DNA from: Selaginella moellendorffii
Lineage: Eukaryota > Streptophyta > Lycopodiopsida > Selaginellales > Selaginellaceae
DNA length: 64,000 nucleotides
Assembly (NCBI RefSeq): GCF_000143415.4
Contig: NW_003314302.1
Span: 933,820-997,819, forward strand
Direction of reading: 5' to 3'
Every line of letters begins with the position of its first letter. The stretch's first letter is position 1. A program made the translations under genes and the position numbers. Shown piece by piece: positions 52,755 to 64,000 of the stretch. A model generated the notes under the pieces. That model did not search any database and had not been told where the DNA came from. It saw only the letters and a program-made list of their open reading frames with translations.

Positions 52755-54546
52755 TGTAAGCGACTAAATTTTCCATTCTACTTTAGTCACTTAACCACAC
52801 TTCCAACCACTTGGAGGAGTCTCATTCACCACCTCCATAAGTCCAATCCAGGACTTGGGACTTGCTAGCCCCGAGAATGGCATCCATGCCACTCAACATT
52901 TGCACTTGGTCCAAGTGCTCCACGTGTCCGATCCCATGACCGACACTCAAAGGTACCACCGACATAGCAGCCCGTTACGCTAAGGCCATGCCCAATCACC
53001 TTTGCCACACTGGTAGTCCAATACCACTTGCATCACAGTCTTGGCTCCCCAAGACTAGGCAAACCATCCGTGAGTGGTCATCTCAGATCCACTCCTTAGC
53101 ATCCTTAGGATGCCCACCGACAAGGGGAATAGCCTTCCCCAATATCCCTCTGTCAGTCCCCACTAAGTCCCTTTCTGCCCCTGGCCGTGTTTGCCAACAC
53201 TGCCACTGGACCGAGACCCACAGGCCCGACCACTAAGTCCCACGGTCCTCTGGGACTTCCTCACCACACGACTGTGTCCTTGGTCACTACCCCAGAGGAC
53301 TGCTCCTCTTCCTTTCCACAGTCTGGGCCTTTGGGACAACATTTCGGAACACCGTGGCCTTACGCGAGCCACCTGGGTACTCTCCCCGCCTTTCGCCTTT
53401 AGGTGCTCTAGCCATGGGCTTAGAGCGGGTTCCGTTGAGCCACACCAGGTATCCAAGTAGGTAGTGCCACCCACACTTGGATTGGGAGCATCGGCCAGTC
53501 GATCTCCCGGGGGAACTAGAGCCGGCTCTTGAACACTTCACCAAGCTACCCCGCTTGTCGGTCTGTGTTCACTCTAGTCTTGGACTTCCCAGTGGGCAGC
53601 TCATCACCCAACACTGGGTCCGGCCTTCCTGGGCCAAACTGGCCTTTCCTGGCCAAACTGGCTCCACTGCAGTCCTCCCCCTACTATACTTTTGGGGCTC
53701 ACCAAACCCCCCAGGGTCTGGGAGACGAACGCTTTGGGCTTTCACCCTCTCAGGCTCCGGACTCGGACTCGGACTCGGACTCGGACTCGGACTCCGACTC
53801 GGACTCGGATTCGGACTCGGGCTCGGGCTCGGTCTCGGCCTCGGCCTCGGTCTCGGTCTCGGTCCCGATCTCGGTCTCGGTCTCGGTCTCGGTCCCGGTC
53901 TCGGTCCCGGTCTCGGTCTCGACTTCGGACTCCATCTCGGACTCCATCTCGGACTCCATCTCGGACTCCATCTCGGACTCCATCTCGGGTCCATCTCGGG
54001 TCCATCTCGGACTCCATCTCGGACTCCATCTCGGGTCCATCTCGGACTCCATCTCGGACTCCATTTTGGGTCCATCTCGGGTCCACCTCGGACTCCATCT
54101 CGGACTCCATCTCGGACTCCATCTCGGGTCCATCTCGGACTCCACTTCAGACTCCAACTCGGGTCCATCTCGGGTCCACCTCGGACTCCATCTCGGACTC
54201 CATCTCGGACTCCACTTCGGACTCCAACTCGAGTCCATCTCGGACTCCACTTCGGACTCCAACTCGAGTCCATCTCGGACTCCACTTCGGACTCCAACTC
54301 GAGTCCATTTCGGACACTCCCACGTGTCATGTGTTGGTCCTTTTGGGTCCCTTTTTGGAGCCTTGCCTTTTGCTCACTTTGTGCTCGTTCCTCGAGCACT
54401 TCGTTGGGAGTTCCACTCCCGCTCTTGACTTTTCAAGTCGGAGCTTTTGGTCCAAACGTGTTACGCTCTTTTGGCTCTCGCTTCGGCCACTACCATGTGG
54501 CGCCCTTCCGGCTCCACTTTGGGGCCTAGGGATTTTGTGTCTCACA
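52755..54546 (-). repeat. Element E 3' LTR
   Basis: In antisense it begins TGTAAGCGACTAAATTTTCC and ends TTTGTGTCTCACA. Minisatellite at about 53752-54315. It differs from the other E LTR mainly in a short cluster near 53386-53402. Confidence 0.93.
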
Positions 54547-57500
54547 ACTCCACCACCCATAGACGAAGTTCGATGTCCTCATCGAACGGTAAACCCTTTC
54601 ATAAAGTAACACCCACACGTGTTACTATTTCCATCCTTGGCACCTAGCCAATCTTTGTCTATGGTTTGACATCAAAGGCTCACCATGCCTTGTCCATCCT
54701 TTAAGGAGTGTAGTCTCTCCAACTTAGAGACTGATGGGACCACATGTAATGGTTCTCTCCTTTTATTGGTTTAGTTCTCGCTAAACCTCTTAGAGACCCT
54801 TCTCTAAGTCAATCCCACTACTCCTTCTCGAGTAGTCTCAATTTCCATCGATATAACCTTTGCACTTTGGAACTTTGAATTTTGACTTCTTGGAGTCAAT
54901 TTCCTAGGTGTCTCCAACACCTTGCATTGCACAGATTGTGCGACTTCACTTCCCTATCCTAGGAAGTTCATTACTTGAGGGCACCATCATCCTCTCTTCT
55001 ATTTCGTGCCACCTTGGGCACTAAGTTCCATTTATCACACTTTGTGCTAGGGTTGTCCATCGCCCTATCATTTGGCTACCTTACCGCTCCCTCCCTTGGA
55101 GCTTCCACTTTCGCCAAATCGGAGCAATTCGGAATCCCTCCTTGGAAACACACTTCCTTTCCCGCAACTTATTAGCGTCCAACACATTAGTGTTCCTCGC
55201 CTAACTTTGTCACTTGGATTCCTTCCAAGGGATTCCACGGCCCTATCTTGGCCACTCATCTTTTGCTCCTATCCGTTGATTGTTGCACCAAGCAACATCG
55301 AATCTCTACCTCCCTCCTTGAGGTATTGTTTCGGTTCCATAGCAAAGACTCTTCTTTGCCAAGTCCGGAGGATGTTCACCCCTAGTACGTCTCTTTAGCA
55401 TCTTCTGCTATGGGCTCTATCCACGGCCCAACTTCGTGACCCTCCCATGGGTCTTTTATAAAGACTACTTTCCTCGGACTCACTATGCCATCGCACGGAC
55501 ATAGTTTATTTCCCTTAGGTGCTCTTCCCACTTGGTTATCACGACCAAGCCACACCACCTTAAACAGTTCAATTTCAACATTTGAACCAGGAACTTCATT
55601 CCTTAGCCAACCAAGGACCTTGTCCTTTTCTGGCCATAAGATCACCTAGTGATCTCACCTTGGCACATTAACAGAGTTGCCAAGAGGTACTTGGTTTTCT
55701 AGACCTCCAAGTTGTTGACTATAACCCCGGGGGCATCCCCCACACTTGGCGGTGCACCCAAGCTAGCCCTTACGGCCAAGGGTTCATAGCAACTGAGATT
55801 AGGTGTCCCCATCTCACTCACCACGACCTTGGTGCCACTTGCACCAAAGTGTTCAAGTTAGATATGCTGAGCTTTCACACTAAGCAATCTAACCGTGCAT
55901 CACGACTCCGAGGCATCCCTCGCTTGGCGGTGTGCCCAAACCAGTCTCCCCACTGAGAGTCCATGACCACCGAAATATGAGTGTCCTCATATTCCAAACC
56001 ATCACCACGCCCTAGTGATTTGGGACTCGAACCCAAGCACTAGAGGGTCGGGACTCGAACCCAACCTCCGTATATGCATCTACGGACGGCATCACACTAG
56101 ATGCCTGGCGTGACTCCCCACGCCGGTGCACCAACTTATTTTTTAAAGCGCGCTACAGATCACAGCTTAGGAACCTAGTTCCTCCACACTGCCAAGTCCT
56201 CTCCCTTGACAGGTCTGTGATCATGCATGGACTCCTCCATGCTCGGCCCCATGGCCCACCCTTTTTGGAGTTATCACCTTCAACTAGGGTATTTGTTCCC
56301 CCGACGTTCCAATCTCACTTGGCAAGTCCTCCGACCATTGTAACATGGTTCCTGCATAAGCGTGAAAGTCCTTGACCATTAACTTTCGTTCAAAGCCCTC
56401 TCTTTGAACACTCGGGAACTACTTCCCTAACCTTGATAACCTTGCCTCATGGCAAGCTTCAAGACCACGCTTCTGCTGCGCCACCCTGATTTCACGCGTT
56501 CCATGAACCATTTACACTTGGCCTTTCTAGGTACTACGCTACCTAGAATCGTCTTTGGGAACCTTGAAGGAACTCTGTCCCTCAGCTTGCTAAGGCCTCC
56601 CCTTTCGCAAGCTTTATAGTTGCCATATAGTCTAACATGGACAATTCCATATTTTAGACTCTCCATGGCATCACGGTTGCTAGCAACAACATCCTCGAGC
56701 ACCCTCTTGATTCTCCACTCCCAACTTTCATAACCACTGTTGGATATGCCCTTTGATTTCTATGGTTCAATTCCATCCCAATACTACTTGCTTTTGGCTT
56801 CACACCTTTCCTTCGGTCATTCTCCTCCAGACCAGGAGGATAGCTTTGCACTTTCTATCATGCTTTAGCAAGTATTCTTAGGGATGGACCTACCCAATAG
56901 CCTAGGGAGTGGTTCCTCAATCCGGGTATGCTCACCTTATAATCCCACACACTGGGATTACATTGTTGCTTATGGGCCTTTACATGCCCATCATTAGCCT
57001 TGCCAAAATTCCATTTTTGGCTTTGTCCAATTCGGGTAGACAGTCCTCTCCTGTCTCCGCAACCTTGGACATTTGGATAGCACCTTCTATCCATCATTCG
57101 CTAGGGACTTAGTCCCTTGGGCTTTATCCATTGCCCTCGCGACATCAAACACCACCTTCTGGTGTTCTAGAGTGTCCGGATGTCCCAATGATGGCTTTCT
57201 TGACAATGAGTATTTCCTTTTATGACATTGACTTACTATATCGCAACACAAGCAACTTATCCCCCGTAAGGGTATATCCAACTTCCTTATGCTATTAAGA
57301 AGTCTTGGGTAGCTACCTTCTACCCGTTTAACCAGTTATTTTGCACCTCTTGCTTAGTTGCCTCATAGTTGTCAAGTCCTACAACTCATTGCTTGGTGCT
57401 TTCACACCTCCATCATTATCTGGGTCACCACACTCCAACTGCATGCTCTGCAACTTAGGCTATGCTATTCCCATTTCCATTGGGATTCCTTTGGCAAGGG

Positions 57501-58611
57501 GTTCTCATGAACCCACCAACATAGCCTCAAAGTATCACACCTTGGCACATTTGGTGTCTCCACACCATTGGCTCCACGAGCCTACCTCTATGACATTTCC
57601 CCTTCGTGTCTAAGTCTTTACCAAGACCAACACCGCTCTTTCTCATGCCAACCATCCGTTAGCACTGCACCATAGAGGTCACACACAACTTTATGTCAAA
57701 GTTGTTTTCTTCTGGGAACACCTTTCCCATAACTTTAGCATGGCACATTTTGCCATTGATGAGATACCCTCTGTTCTCATCCTTGGATCCTATGATTCCC
57801 CCCCATCCTTTATGGGGTACAACACACCTCAGTCCAAATGCTTCCATCAGTCCTTTTAGGACCATCCGTTGACTCTACTTGAGTCATCCAGCAGTTTTGG
57901 ACTTGGTTAATCCATAGACCCGTAAGGTCCTACTTGTGAGGTACTAGCTCACTGGAATACACTTCTTGCATTCCTGTCCTACTCAAAAGGACTATTTTCA
58001 CAAGTGTTACTCCGACACTTGATTTTGTTCTCTAGGGGTAACCTTTGCCCCTTAGGACTACTTGTCCATGTGATGAGAACACCAACTCATCCACTTAATA
58101 CACCCCCAACTCCTGGGGTTGTTCCAGCATTTATTAGAGGTAGCCCCGGCTACCTTTTCAAGGACTTGAGTCCTCTTCCATATTTGACCTCCCACGGTCA
58201 TTACTTCTGGTCTCACATTCATGAGCACCAACCTCAACTATATGAGGAAAATCTTGTGACTCCTTTATTGCTTTGGAGTCTTTATCTTTCCCGTGATCCC
58301 AATTGTAGTTGTTTACCACAACTACATTAGCCAGTTTGCTAAGTCAAACGCTCATCTGGATCACATCCTCAACTCCTTTGAGGAAAACCATATATTGTTC
58401 CCAAGATCCCAAAGTCGTTCCATTATTGGCCCTTTTCTATCTACCACCTCGTCTACAAGTTCACACACGAACTATAATGGAGAGCCATGTCTTCCCGACT
58501 TGCTACTCCTCAAGGATAGGCCCACTCCTCGGACCTTTCGATGCCAACACTAGTGGTGATATACTTGAGCACCAATAAAAGTCGGACTAAGGAACAGCTC
58601 CGATACCAAGT
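54547..58611 (-). other. Element E internal region: no recognised gene
   Basis: About 4 kb with only short frames. The frame at 56702-56427 (minus) contains the MESLKYGIVHVRLYGN segment shared with A and D. Two antisense GGACTCGAACCC motifs (about 56028-56068) are the tRNA-like B-box pair. No zinc knuckle, protease, RT or integrase motif was found on either strand. Confidence 0.8.
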
Positions 58612-60403
58612 TGTAAGCGACTAAATTTTCCATTCTACTTTAGTCACTTAACCACACTTCCAACCACTTGGAGGAGTCTCATTCACCACCTCCATAAGTC
58701 CAATCCAGGACTTGGGACTTGCTAGCCCCGAGAATGGCATCCATGCCACTCAACATTTGCACTTGGTCCAAGTGCTCCACGTGTCCGATCCCATGACCGA
58801 CACTCAAAGGTACCACCGACATAGCAGCCCGTTACGCTAAGGCCATGCCCAATCACCTTTGCCACACTGGTAGTCCAATACCACTTGCATCACAGTCTTG
58901 GCTCCCCAAGACTAGGCAAACCATCCGTGAGTGGTCATCTCAGATCCACTCCTTAGCATCCTTAGGATGCCCACCGACAAGGGGAATAGCCTTCCCCAAT
59001 ATCCCTCTGTCAGTCCCCACTAAGTCCCTTTCTGCCCCTGGCCGTGTTTGCCAACACTGCCACTGGACCGAGACCCACAGGCCCGACCACTAAGTCCCAC
59101 GGTCCTCTGGGACTTCCTCACCACACGACTGTGTCCTTGGTCACTACCCCAGAGGACTGCTCCTCTTCCTTTCCACAGTCTGGGCCTTTGGGACAACATT
59201 TCGGAACACCGTGGCCTTACGCGAGCCACCTGGGTACTCTCCTCGCCTTCTGCCCTTGGGTGCTCTAGCCATGGGCTTAGAGCGGGTTCCGTTGAGCCAC
59301 ACCAGGTATCCAAGTAGGTAGTGCCACCCACACTTGGATTGGGAGCATCGGCCAGTCGATCTCCCGGGGGAACTAGAGCCGGCTCTTGAACACTTCACCA
59401 AGCTACCCCGCTTGTCGGTCTGTGTTCACTCTAGTCTTGGACTTCCCAGTGGGCAGCTCATCACCCAACACTGGGTCCGGCCTTCCTGGGCCAAACTGGC
59501 CTTTCCTGGCCAAACTGGCTCCACTGCAGTCCTCCCCCTACTATACTTTTGGGGCTCACCAAACCCCCCAGGGTCTGGGAGACGAACGCTTTGGGCTTTC
59601 ACCCTCTCAGGCTCCGGACTCGGACTCGGACTCGGACTCGGACTCGGACTCCGACTCGGACTCGGATTCGGACTCGGGCTCGGGCTCGGTCTCGGCCTCG
59701 GCCTCGGTCTCGGTCTCGGTCCCGATCTCGGTCTCGGTCTCGGTCTCGGTCCCGGTCTCGGTCCCGGTCTCGGTCTCGACTTCGGACTCCATCTCGGACT
59801 CCATCTCGGACTCCATCTCGGACTCCATCTCGGACTCCATCTCGGGTCCATCTCGGGTCCATCTCGGACTCCATCTCGGACTCCATCTCGGGTCCATCTC
59901 GGACTCCATCTCGGACTCCATTTTGGGTCCATCTCGGGTCCACCTCGGACTCCATCTCGGACTCCATCTCGGACTCCATCTCGGGTCCATCTCGGACTCC
60001 ACTTCAGACTCCAACTCGGGTCCATCTCGGGTCCACCTCGGACTCCATCTCGGACTCCATCTCGGACTCCACTTCGGACTCCAACTCGAGTCCATCTCGG
60101 ACTCCACTTCGGACTCCAACTCGAGTCCATCTCGGACTCCACTTCGGACTCCAACTCGAGTCCATTTCGGACACTCCCACGTGTCATGTGTTGGTCCTTT
60201 TGGGTCCCTTTTTGGAGCCTTGCCTTTTGCTCACTTTGTGCTCGTTCCTCGAGCACTTCGTTGGGAGTTCCACTCCCGCTCTTGACTTTTCAAGTCGGAG
60301 CTTTTGGTCCAAACGTGTTACGCTCTTTTGGCTCTCGCTTCGGCCACTACCATGTGGCGCCCTTCCGGCTCCACTTTGGGGCCTAGGGATTTTGTGTCTC
60401 ACA
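58612..60403 (-). repeat. Element E 5' LTR
   Basis: Same length (1,792 bp) as the 52755 LTR. Minisatellite at about 59609-60172. Bordered by the PBS on the left and the TSD TATGA (60404-60408) on the right. Confidence 0.93.
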
Positions 60404-60408
60404 TATGA

Positions 60409-63400
60409 CCTCTATGGTGCAGTACTAACGGATGGTTGGCACAAGAAAGAGTGGTATTGGTCTTGGCAAAGACTTAGACACAAAGAAGAAGTGTCATAGA
60501 GGTAGGCTCCTGGAGCCGATGGTGTGGAGACACCAAATGTGCCAAGGTGTGATACCTTGAGGCTATGTTGGTGGGTTCATAAGAACCCCTTGCCAAAGGA
60601 ATCCCAATGGAAATGGGAATGGCATATCCTAAGTTGCAGAGCATGCAGTTGGAGTGTGGTGACCCAGATAATGATGGAGGTGTGGAAGCACCAGCAATGA
60701 GTTGTAGGACTTGACAACTATGAGGCAACTAGGCAAGAGGTGCAAAATAACTGGTTAAACGGGTAGAAGGTAGCTACCCAAGACTTCTTAATAGCATAGG
60801 GAAGTTGGATATACCCTTACGGGGGATAAGTTGCTTGTGTTGCGATATAGTAAGTCAATGTCATAAAAGGAAATACTCATTGTCAAGAAAGCCATCATTG
60901 GGACACCCGAACACTCTAGAACACCAGAAGGTGGTGTTTGATGTCGCGAGGGCAATGGATAAAGCCCAAGGGACTAAGTCCCTAGCGAATGATGGATAGA
61001 AGGTGCTATCCCAAATGTCCAAGGTGGCAGAGACAAGAGAAGACTGTCTACTCGAACTGGACAAAGCCAAAAATAGAATTTTGGCAAGGCTAGCGATGGG
61101 CATGTAAAGGCTCATAAGCAACAACGTAATCTCGGTGTGTGGGATTATAGGGTGAGCATACCTGGATTGAGGAACCACTCCCTAGGCTATCGGGTAGGTT
61201 CATCCCTAAGAATACTTGCTAAGGCATGATAGAAAGTGCAAAGCTATCCTCCTAGTCTGGAGGAGAATGACCAAAGGAAAGGTGTGAAGCCAAAAGCAAG
61301 AAGTAAAGGGGTAGAACCGAACCATAGGAATCGAAGGGCATAACCAAGGTTGGTTATGCCAGCTGGGAGTGGAGAATCAAGTGGGGGCTTGAGGGTGTTG
61401 CCGTTAGCAACCGTGATGCCATGGAGAGTCTAAAATATGGAATTGTCCATGTTAAACTATATGGTAATTGGAAAGCTTGCAAAAAGGGAGGCCTTAGCAA
61501 GTTAAAGGACAGAGTTCCTTCAAGGTTCCCAAAGATGATTCTAGGTAACTTAGTACTTAGAGAGGCCAAGTGTAAATGGTTCATGAAACGTGCGAAATCA
61601 GAGTGGCGCAGCAGAAGCGTGGTCTTGAAGCTTGCCATGAGGCAAGGCTATCAAGGTTAGGGAAGTAGTTCCCGAGTGTTCAAAGAGAGGGCTTTTAATG
61701 AAAGTCGATGATCAAGGGCTTTCACGCTTGTGCAGGAACCATGTTACAGTGGTCAGAGGGCTTGCCAAAGTGAGATTGGCAAGTCAGGGGAACAAATACC
61801 CTAGTTGAAGGTGATAACTTCAAAAGGGGTGGGCCATGGGGCCAAGCATGGAGGAGTCAATGCATGATCACCAACTTGTCAAGTGAGAGGACTTGGCAGT
61901 GTGGAGGAACTAGGTTCCTAAGCTGTGATCTGTAGCGCGCTTTGAGTATAAGTTGGTGCACCGGCGTGGGGAGTCACGCCAGGCATCTTGTGTGATGCCG
62001 TCCGTAGATGCATATACGGAGGTTGGGTTCGAGTCCCGACCCTCTAGTGCTTGGGTTCGAGTCCCAAATCACTAGGGCGTGGTGATGGTTTGGAATATGA
62101 GGACACTCATATTTCGGTGGTCATGGACTCTCAGTGGGGAGACTGGTTTGGGCACACCGCCAAGCAAGGGATGCCTCGGAGTCGTGATGCATGGTTAGAT
62201 TGCTTAGTGTGAAAGCTCGGCATATCTAACTTGAACACTTTGGTGCAAGTGGCACCAAGGACGTGGTGAGTGAGATGGGGACACCTAATCTCAGTTGCTA
62301 TGGACCCTTGGCCGGAAGGGCTAGCTTGGGCGCACCGCCAAGTGTGGGGGTCGTAGTTAACAAGTTAAAGGTCTGGAAGACCTAGTATCTATTGGCAAAC
62401 TTGTTAAGGTGCCGAGGTGAAATCACTAGGTGATCTTGTGGCTAAATAAGGACAAGGTCCTTGTTTGGGTTAAGGAATAAGGTTCCTAGTTCAAAGTGTT
62501 GATTTGAACTATTGATGATGGTGTGGCTTGGTCAAGGTGACCAAGTGGGAAAAGCACCTTAGGGAAATGAGCTATGTCATTGCGATGGCATAGTGTGTCC
62601 AAGGAAAGTAGTCTCTAAAGAGACCCATGAGAGGGTCACAAAGTTGGGCCGAGGATAGAGCCCACAGCAAAAGATGCTAAAAGAGACTTACTAGGGGTGA
62701 ACACCCTAGTCTTGGCAAAGCAAAGCCTTTGCTATGGGATCAAAAGAACACCGCAAGGAGGGAGGTAGAGATTCGATGTTGCTTGGTGCAACAATTAATT
62801 GATAGGAGCAAAAGATGAGTGGCCAAGATAGGGCCGTGGAATTCCTTGGAAGGAATCCAAGTGACAAAGTTAGGCGAGGAACACTAATGTGTTGGACGCT
62901 AACAAATTGCGGGAAAGGAAGTGTGTTTCCAAGGATGGATTCCGAATTGCTCCGATTTGGCGAAAGTGGAAGCTCTAAGGGAGGGAGCGGTAAGGTAGCC
63001 AAATGATAGGGCGATGGACAACCCTAGCACAAAGTGTGATAAATGGAACTTAGTGCCCAAGGTGGCACGAAATAGAAGAGAGGATGATGGTGCCCTCAAG
63101 TAATGAACTTCCTAGGATAGGGAAGTGGAGTTGCACAATTTGTGCAATGCAAGGTGTTGGAGACACCTAGGAAATTGACTTCCAAAAGTCAAAAGAGTAG
63201 AAGATCCAAGGTGCAAACATTTAATAGATGGAAATTGAGACTACTCGAGAAAGAGTAGTGGGATTGACTTAGAGAAGGGTCTCTAAGAGGTTTAGCAAGA
63301 ACTAAACCAATAAAAGGAGAGAACCACTACATGTGGTCCAATCAGTCTCTAAGTTGGAGAGACTACCCTCCTTAGAGGATAGGCAAGGCATGGTGAGCCT

Positions 63401-63575
63401 TTGGTGTCAAAACCATTGACGCATATGCAAAAGGCATGGTGAGCCTTCAATGTCAAACCATTGACAAATATTGGCTAGGTGCCAAGGATGGAAATGGTAA
63501 CACATGCGAGTGTGACTTTACAAAATGGTTTACCGTTCGATGAGGACATCGAACTTTGTCTATGGGTGGTGGAGT
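60409..63575 (+). other. Element D internal region, second part: no gene; intact TE1 target site
   Basis: Collinear with 17497-18227 plus 30351-32766 of element A. At 61131-61143 it reads CTCGGTGTGTGGG, the uninterrupted form of TE1's insertion site. It keeps the 79-codon frame (61421-61660) and the tRNA-like B-box pair (about 62026-62066). Confidence 0.85.
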
Positions 63576-64000
63576 TGTGAGACACAAAATCCCTAGGCCC
63601 CAAAGTGGAGCCGGAAAGGGTGCCATGTGGTAGTGGCTGAAGTGAGAGCCAAACGAGCGTAACACGTTTGGACCAAAAGCTCCGACTTGAAAAGTCAAGA
63701 GCGGGAGTGGAACTCCCAACGAAGTGCTCGAGGAACGAGCACGAAGCGAGCAAAAAGCGAGGCTCCAAAAAGGGACCCAAAAGGACCAACACATGACACG
63801 TGGAAGTGTCCGAGATGGACTCGAGTTGGAGTCCGAAGTGGAGTCCGAGATGGACTCGAGTTGGAGTCCGAAGTGGAGTCCGAGATGGACTCGAGTTGGA
63901 GTCCAAAGTGGAGTCCGAGATGGACTCGAGTTGGAGTCCGAAATGGAGTCCGAGATGGACTCGAGTTGGAGTCCGAAGTGGAGTCCGAGATGGAGTCCGA
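63576..64000 (+). repeat. Element D 3' LTR, truncated by the window end
   Basis: TGTGAGACACAAAATCCC follows the polypurine tract. The minisatellite begins at about 63808 and runs off the window. Its first units (GACTCGAGTTGGAGTCCGAAGTGGAG-type, 38-bp period) are more regular than in the other LTRs. Confidence 0.9.

Larger units (their letters stand above)
52755..60403 (-). mobile_element. Element E: complete non-autonomous LTR retrotransposon (7,649 bp)
   Basis: Two 1,792-bp LTRs (52755-54546 and 58612-60403), nearly identical, flank 4,065 bp of internal sequence. TSD TATGA is at 52750-52754 and 60404-60408. On the minus strand: PBS TGGTATCGGAGCTG (58611-58598), internal region without gag/pol, polypurine tract (54562-54547). 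The near-identity of the LTRs makes it the youngest insertion in the window. It preserves an unoccupied TE1 site near 56943-56955. Confidence 0.95.
50066..64000 (+). mobile_element. Element D: non-autonomous LTR retrotransposon, 3' LTR cut by window end
   Basis: The 5' LTR is at 50066-51826, the PBS at 51830-51843, the internal region at 51827-52754 and 60409-63575 (interrupted by element E), the polypurine tract at 63560-63575, and the 3' LTR from 63576. It lies inside TE3; the left flank TTCAG (50061-50065) is the expected TSD. No gag or pol is recognised. Confidence 0.9.

Overview
The window is repeat-rich nuclear DNA from a land plant. The evidence is initiator-Met-tRNA-type primer binding sites (TGGTATC-type), Ty3/gypsy chromovirus relics with a chromodomain, a TTTAGGG telomere-type run and insertions nested inside insertions. 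A large genome such as a gymnosperm, fern or lycophyte fits, but I cannot name the species. I see no ordinary host gene, rRNA, intact tRNA or CRISPR array.

Almost everything can be resolved into a nested stack by matching target-site duplications (TSDs). A 700-bp tandem repeat (1-1833) and a very old LTR-element relic (2571-3689) precede a decayed chromovirus, 'gypsy-1' (+ strand, pol at 3690-6062). Gypsy-1's chromodomain resumes 41.8 kb away at 47878. The gap is 'gypsy-2' (- strand, 6063-47872, TSD TATGG). Gypsy-2 itself contains two solo LTRs (6655-7822 and 9129-11598) and a non-autonomous LTR element 'A' (14718-46371, TSD CTACA). Element A carries two copies of a large DNA transposon in opposite orientation: TE1 (18228-30350, TSD GTGT) in its internal region and TE2 (33894-45749, one end deleted) in its 3' LTR. 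A third copy, TE3, starts at 48576 in gypsy-1. It is interrupted at 50066 by another copy of the non-autonomous LTR family, 'D' (50066 to beyond 64000), which in turn contains copy 'E' (52755-60403, - strand, TSD TATGA).

The most interesting system is the 12,123-bp DNA transposon. It has 24-bp perfect terminal inverted repeats, a 4-bp TSD proved by two unoccupied paralogous sites in the window, and two divergent genes. One is a roughly 1,029-codon transposase candidate resembling DUF7869 proteins. The other is a 1,620-codon gene, by my splice model, that joins a ParB/Srx-like domain, a basic/acidic linker and a C-terminal FCP1/NIF (HAD-type) phosphatase-like domain. More than 20 copies of a 24-bp palindrome (core GGCRTGNGGCCNCAYGCC) are scattered through introns, exons and intergenic DNA of the element and nowhere else. 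They make up the bulk of several 38-54 nt introns. A ParB-like protein next to dispersed palindromes suggests a parS-like centromere or silencing-control system carried by a eukaryotic transposon; that link is inference.

All visible copies carry lesions. TE1's transposase has one stop and TE2's has four. TE1 and TE2 share a stop and a changed catalytic residue in the FCP1 domain. Seven of the stops are C-to-T changes in CAG or CGA codons, as expected from deamination of methylated plant DNA.
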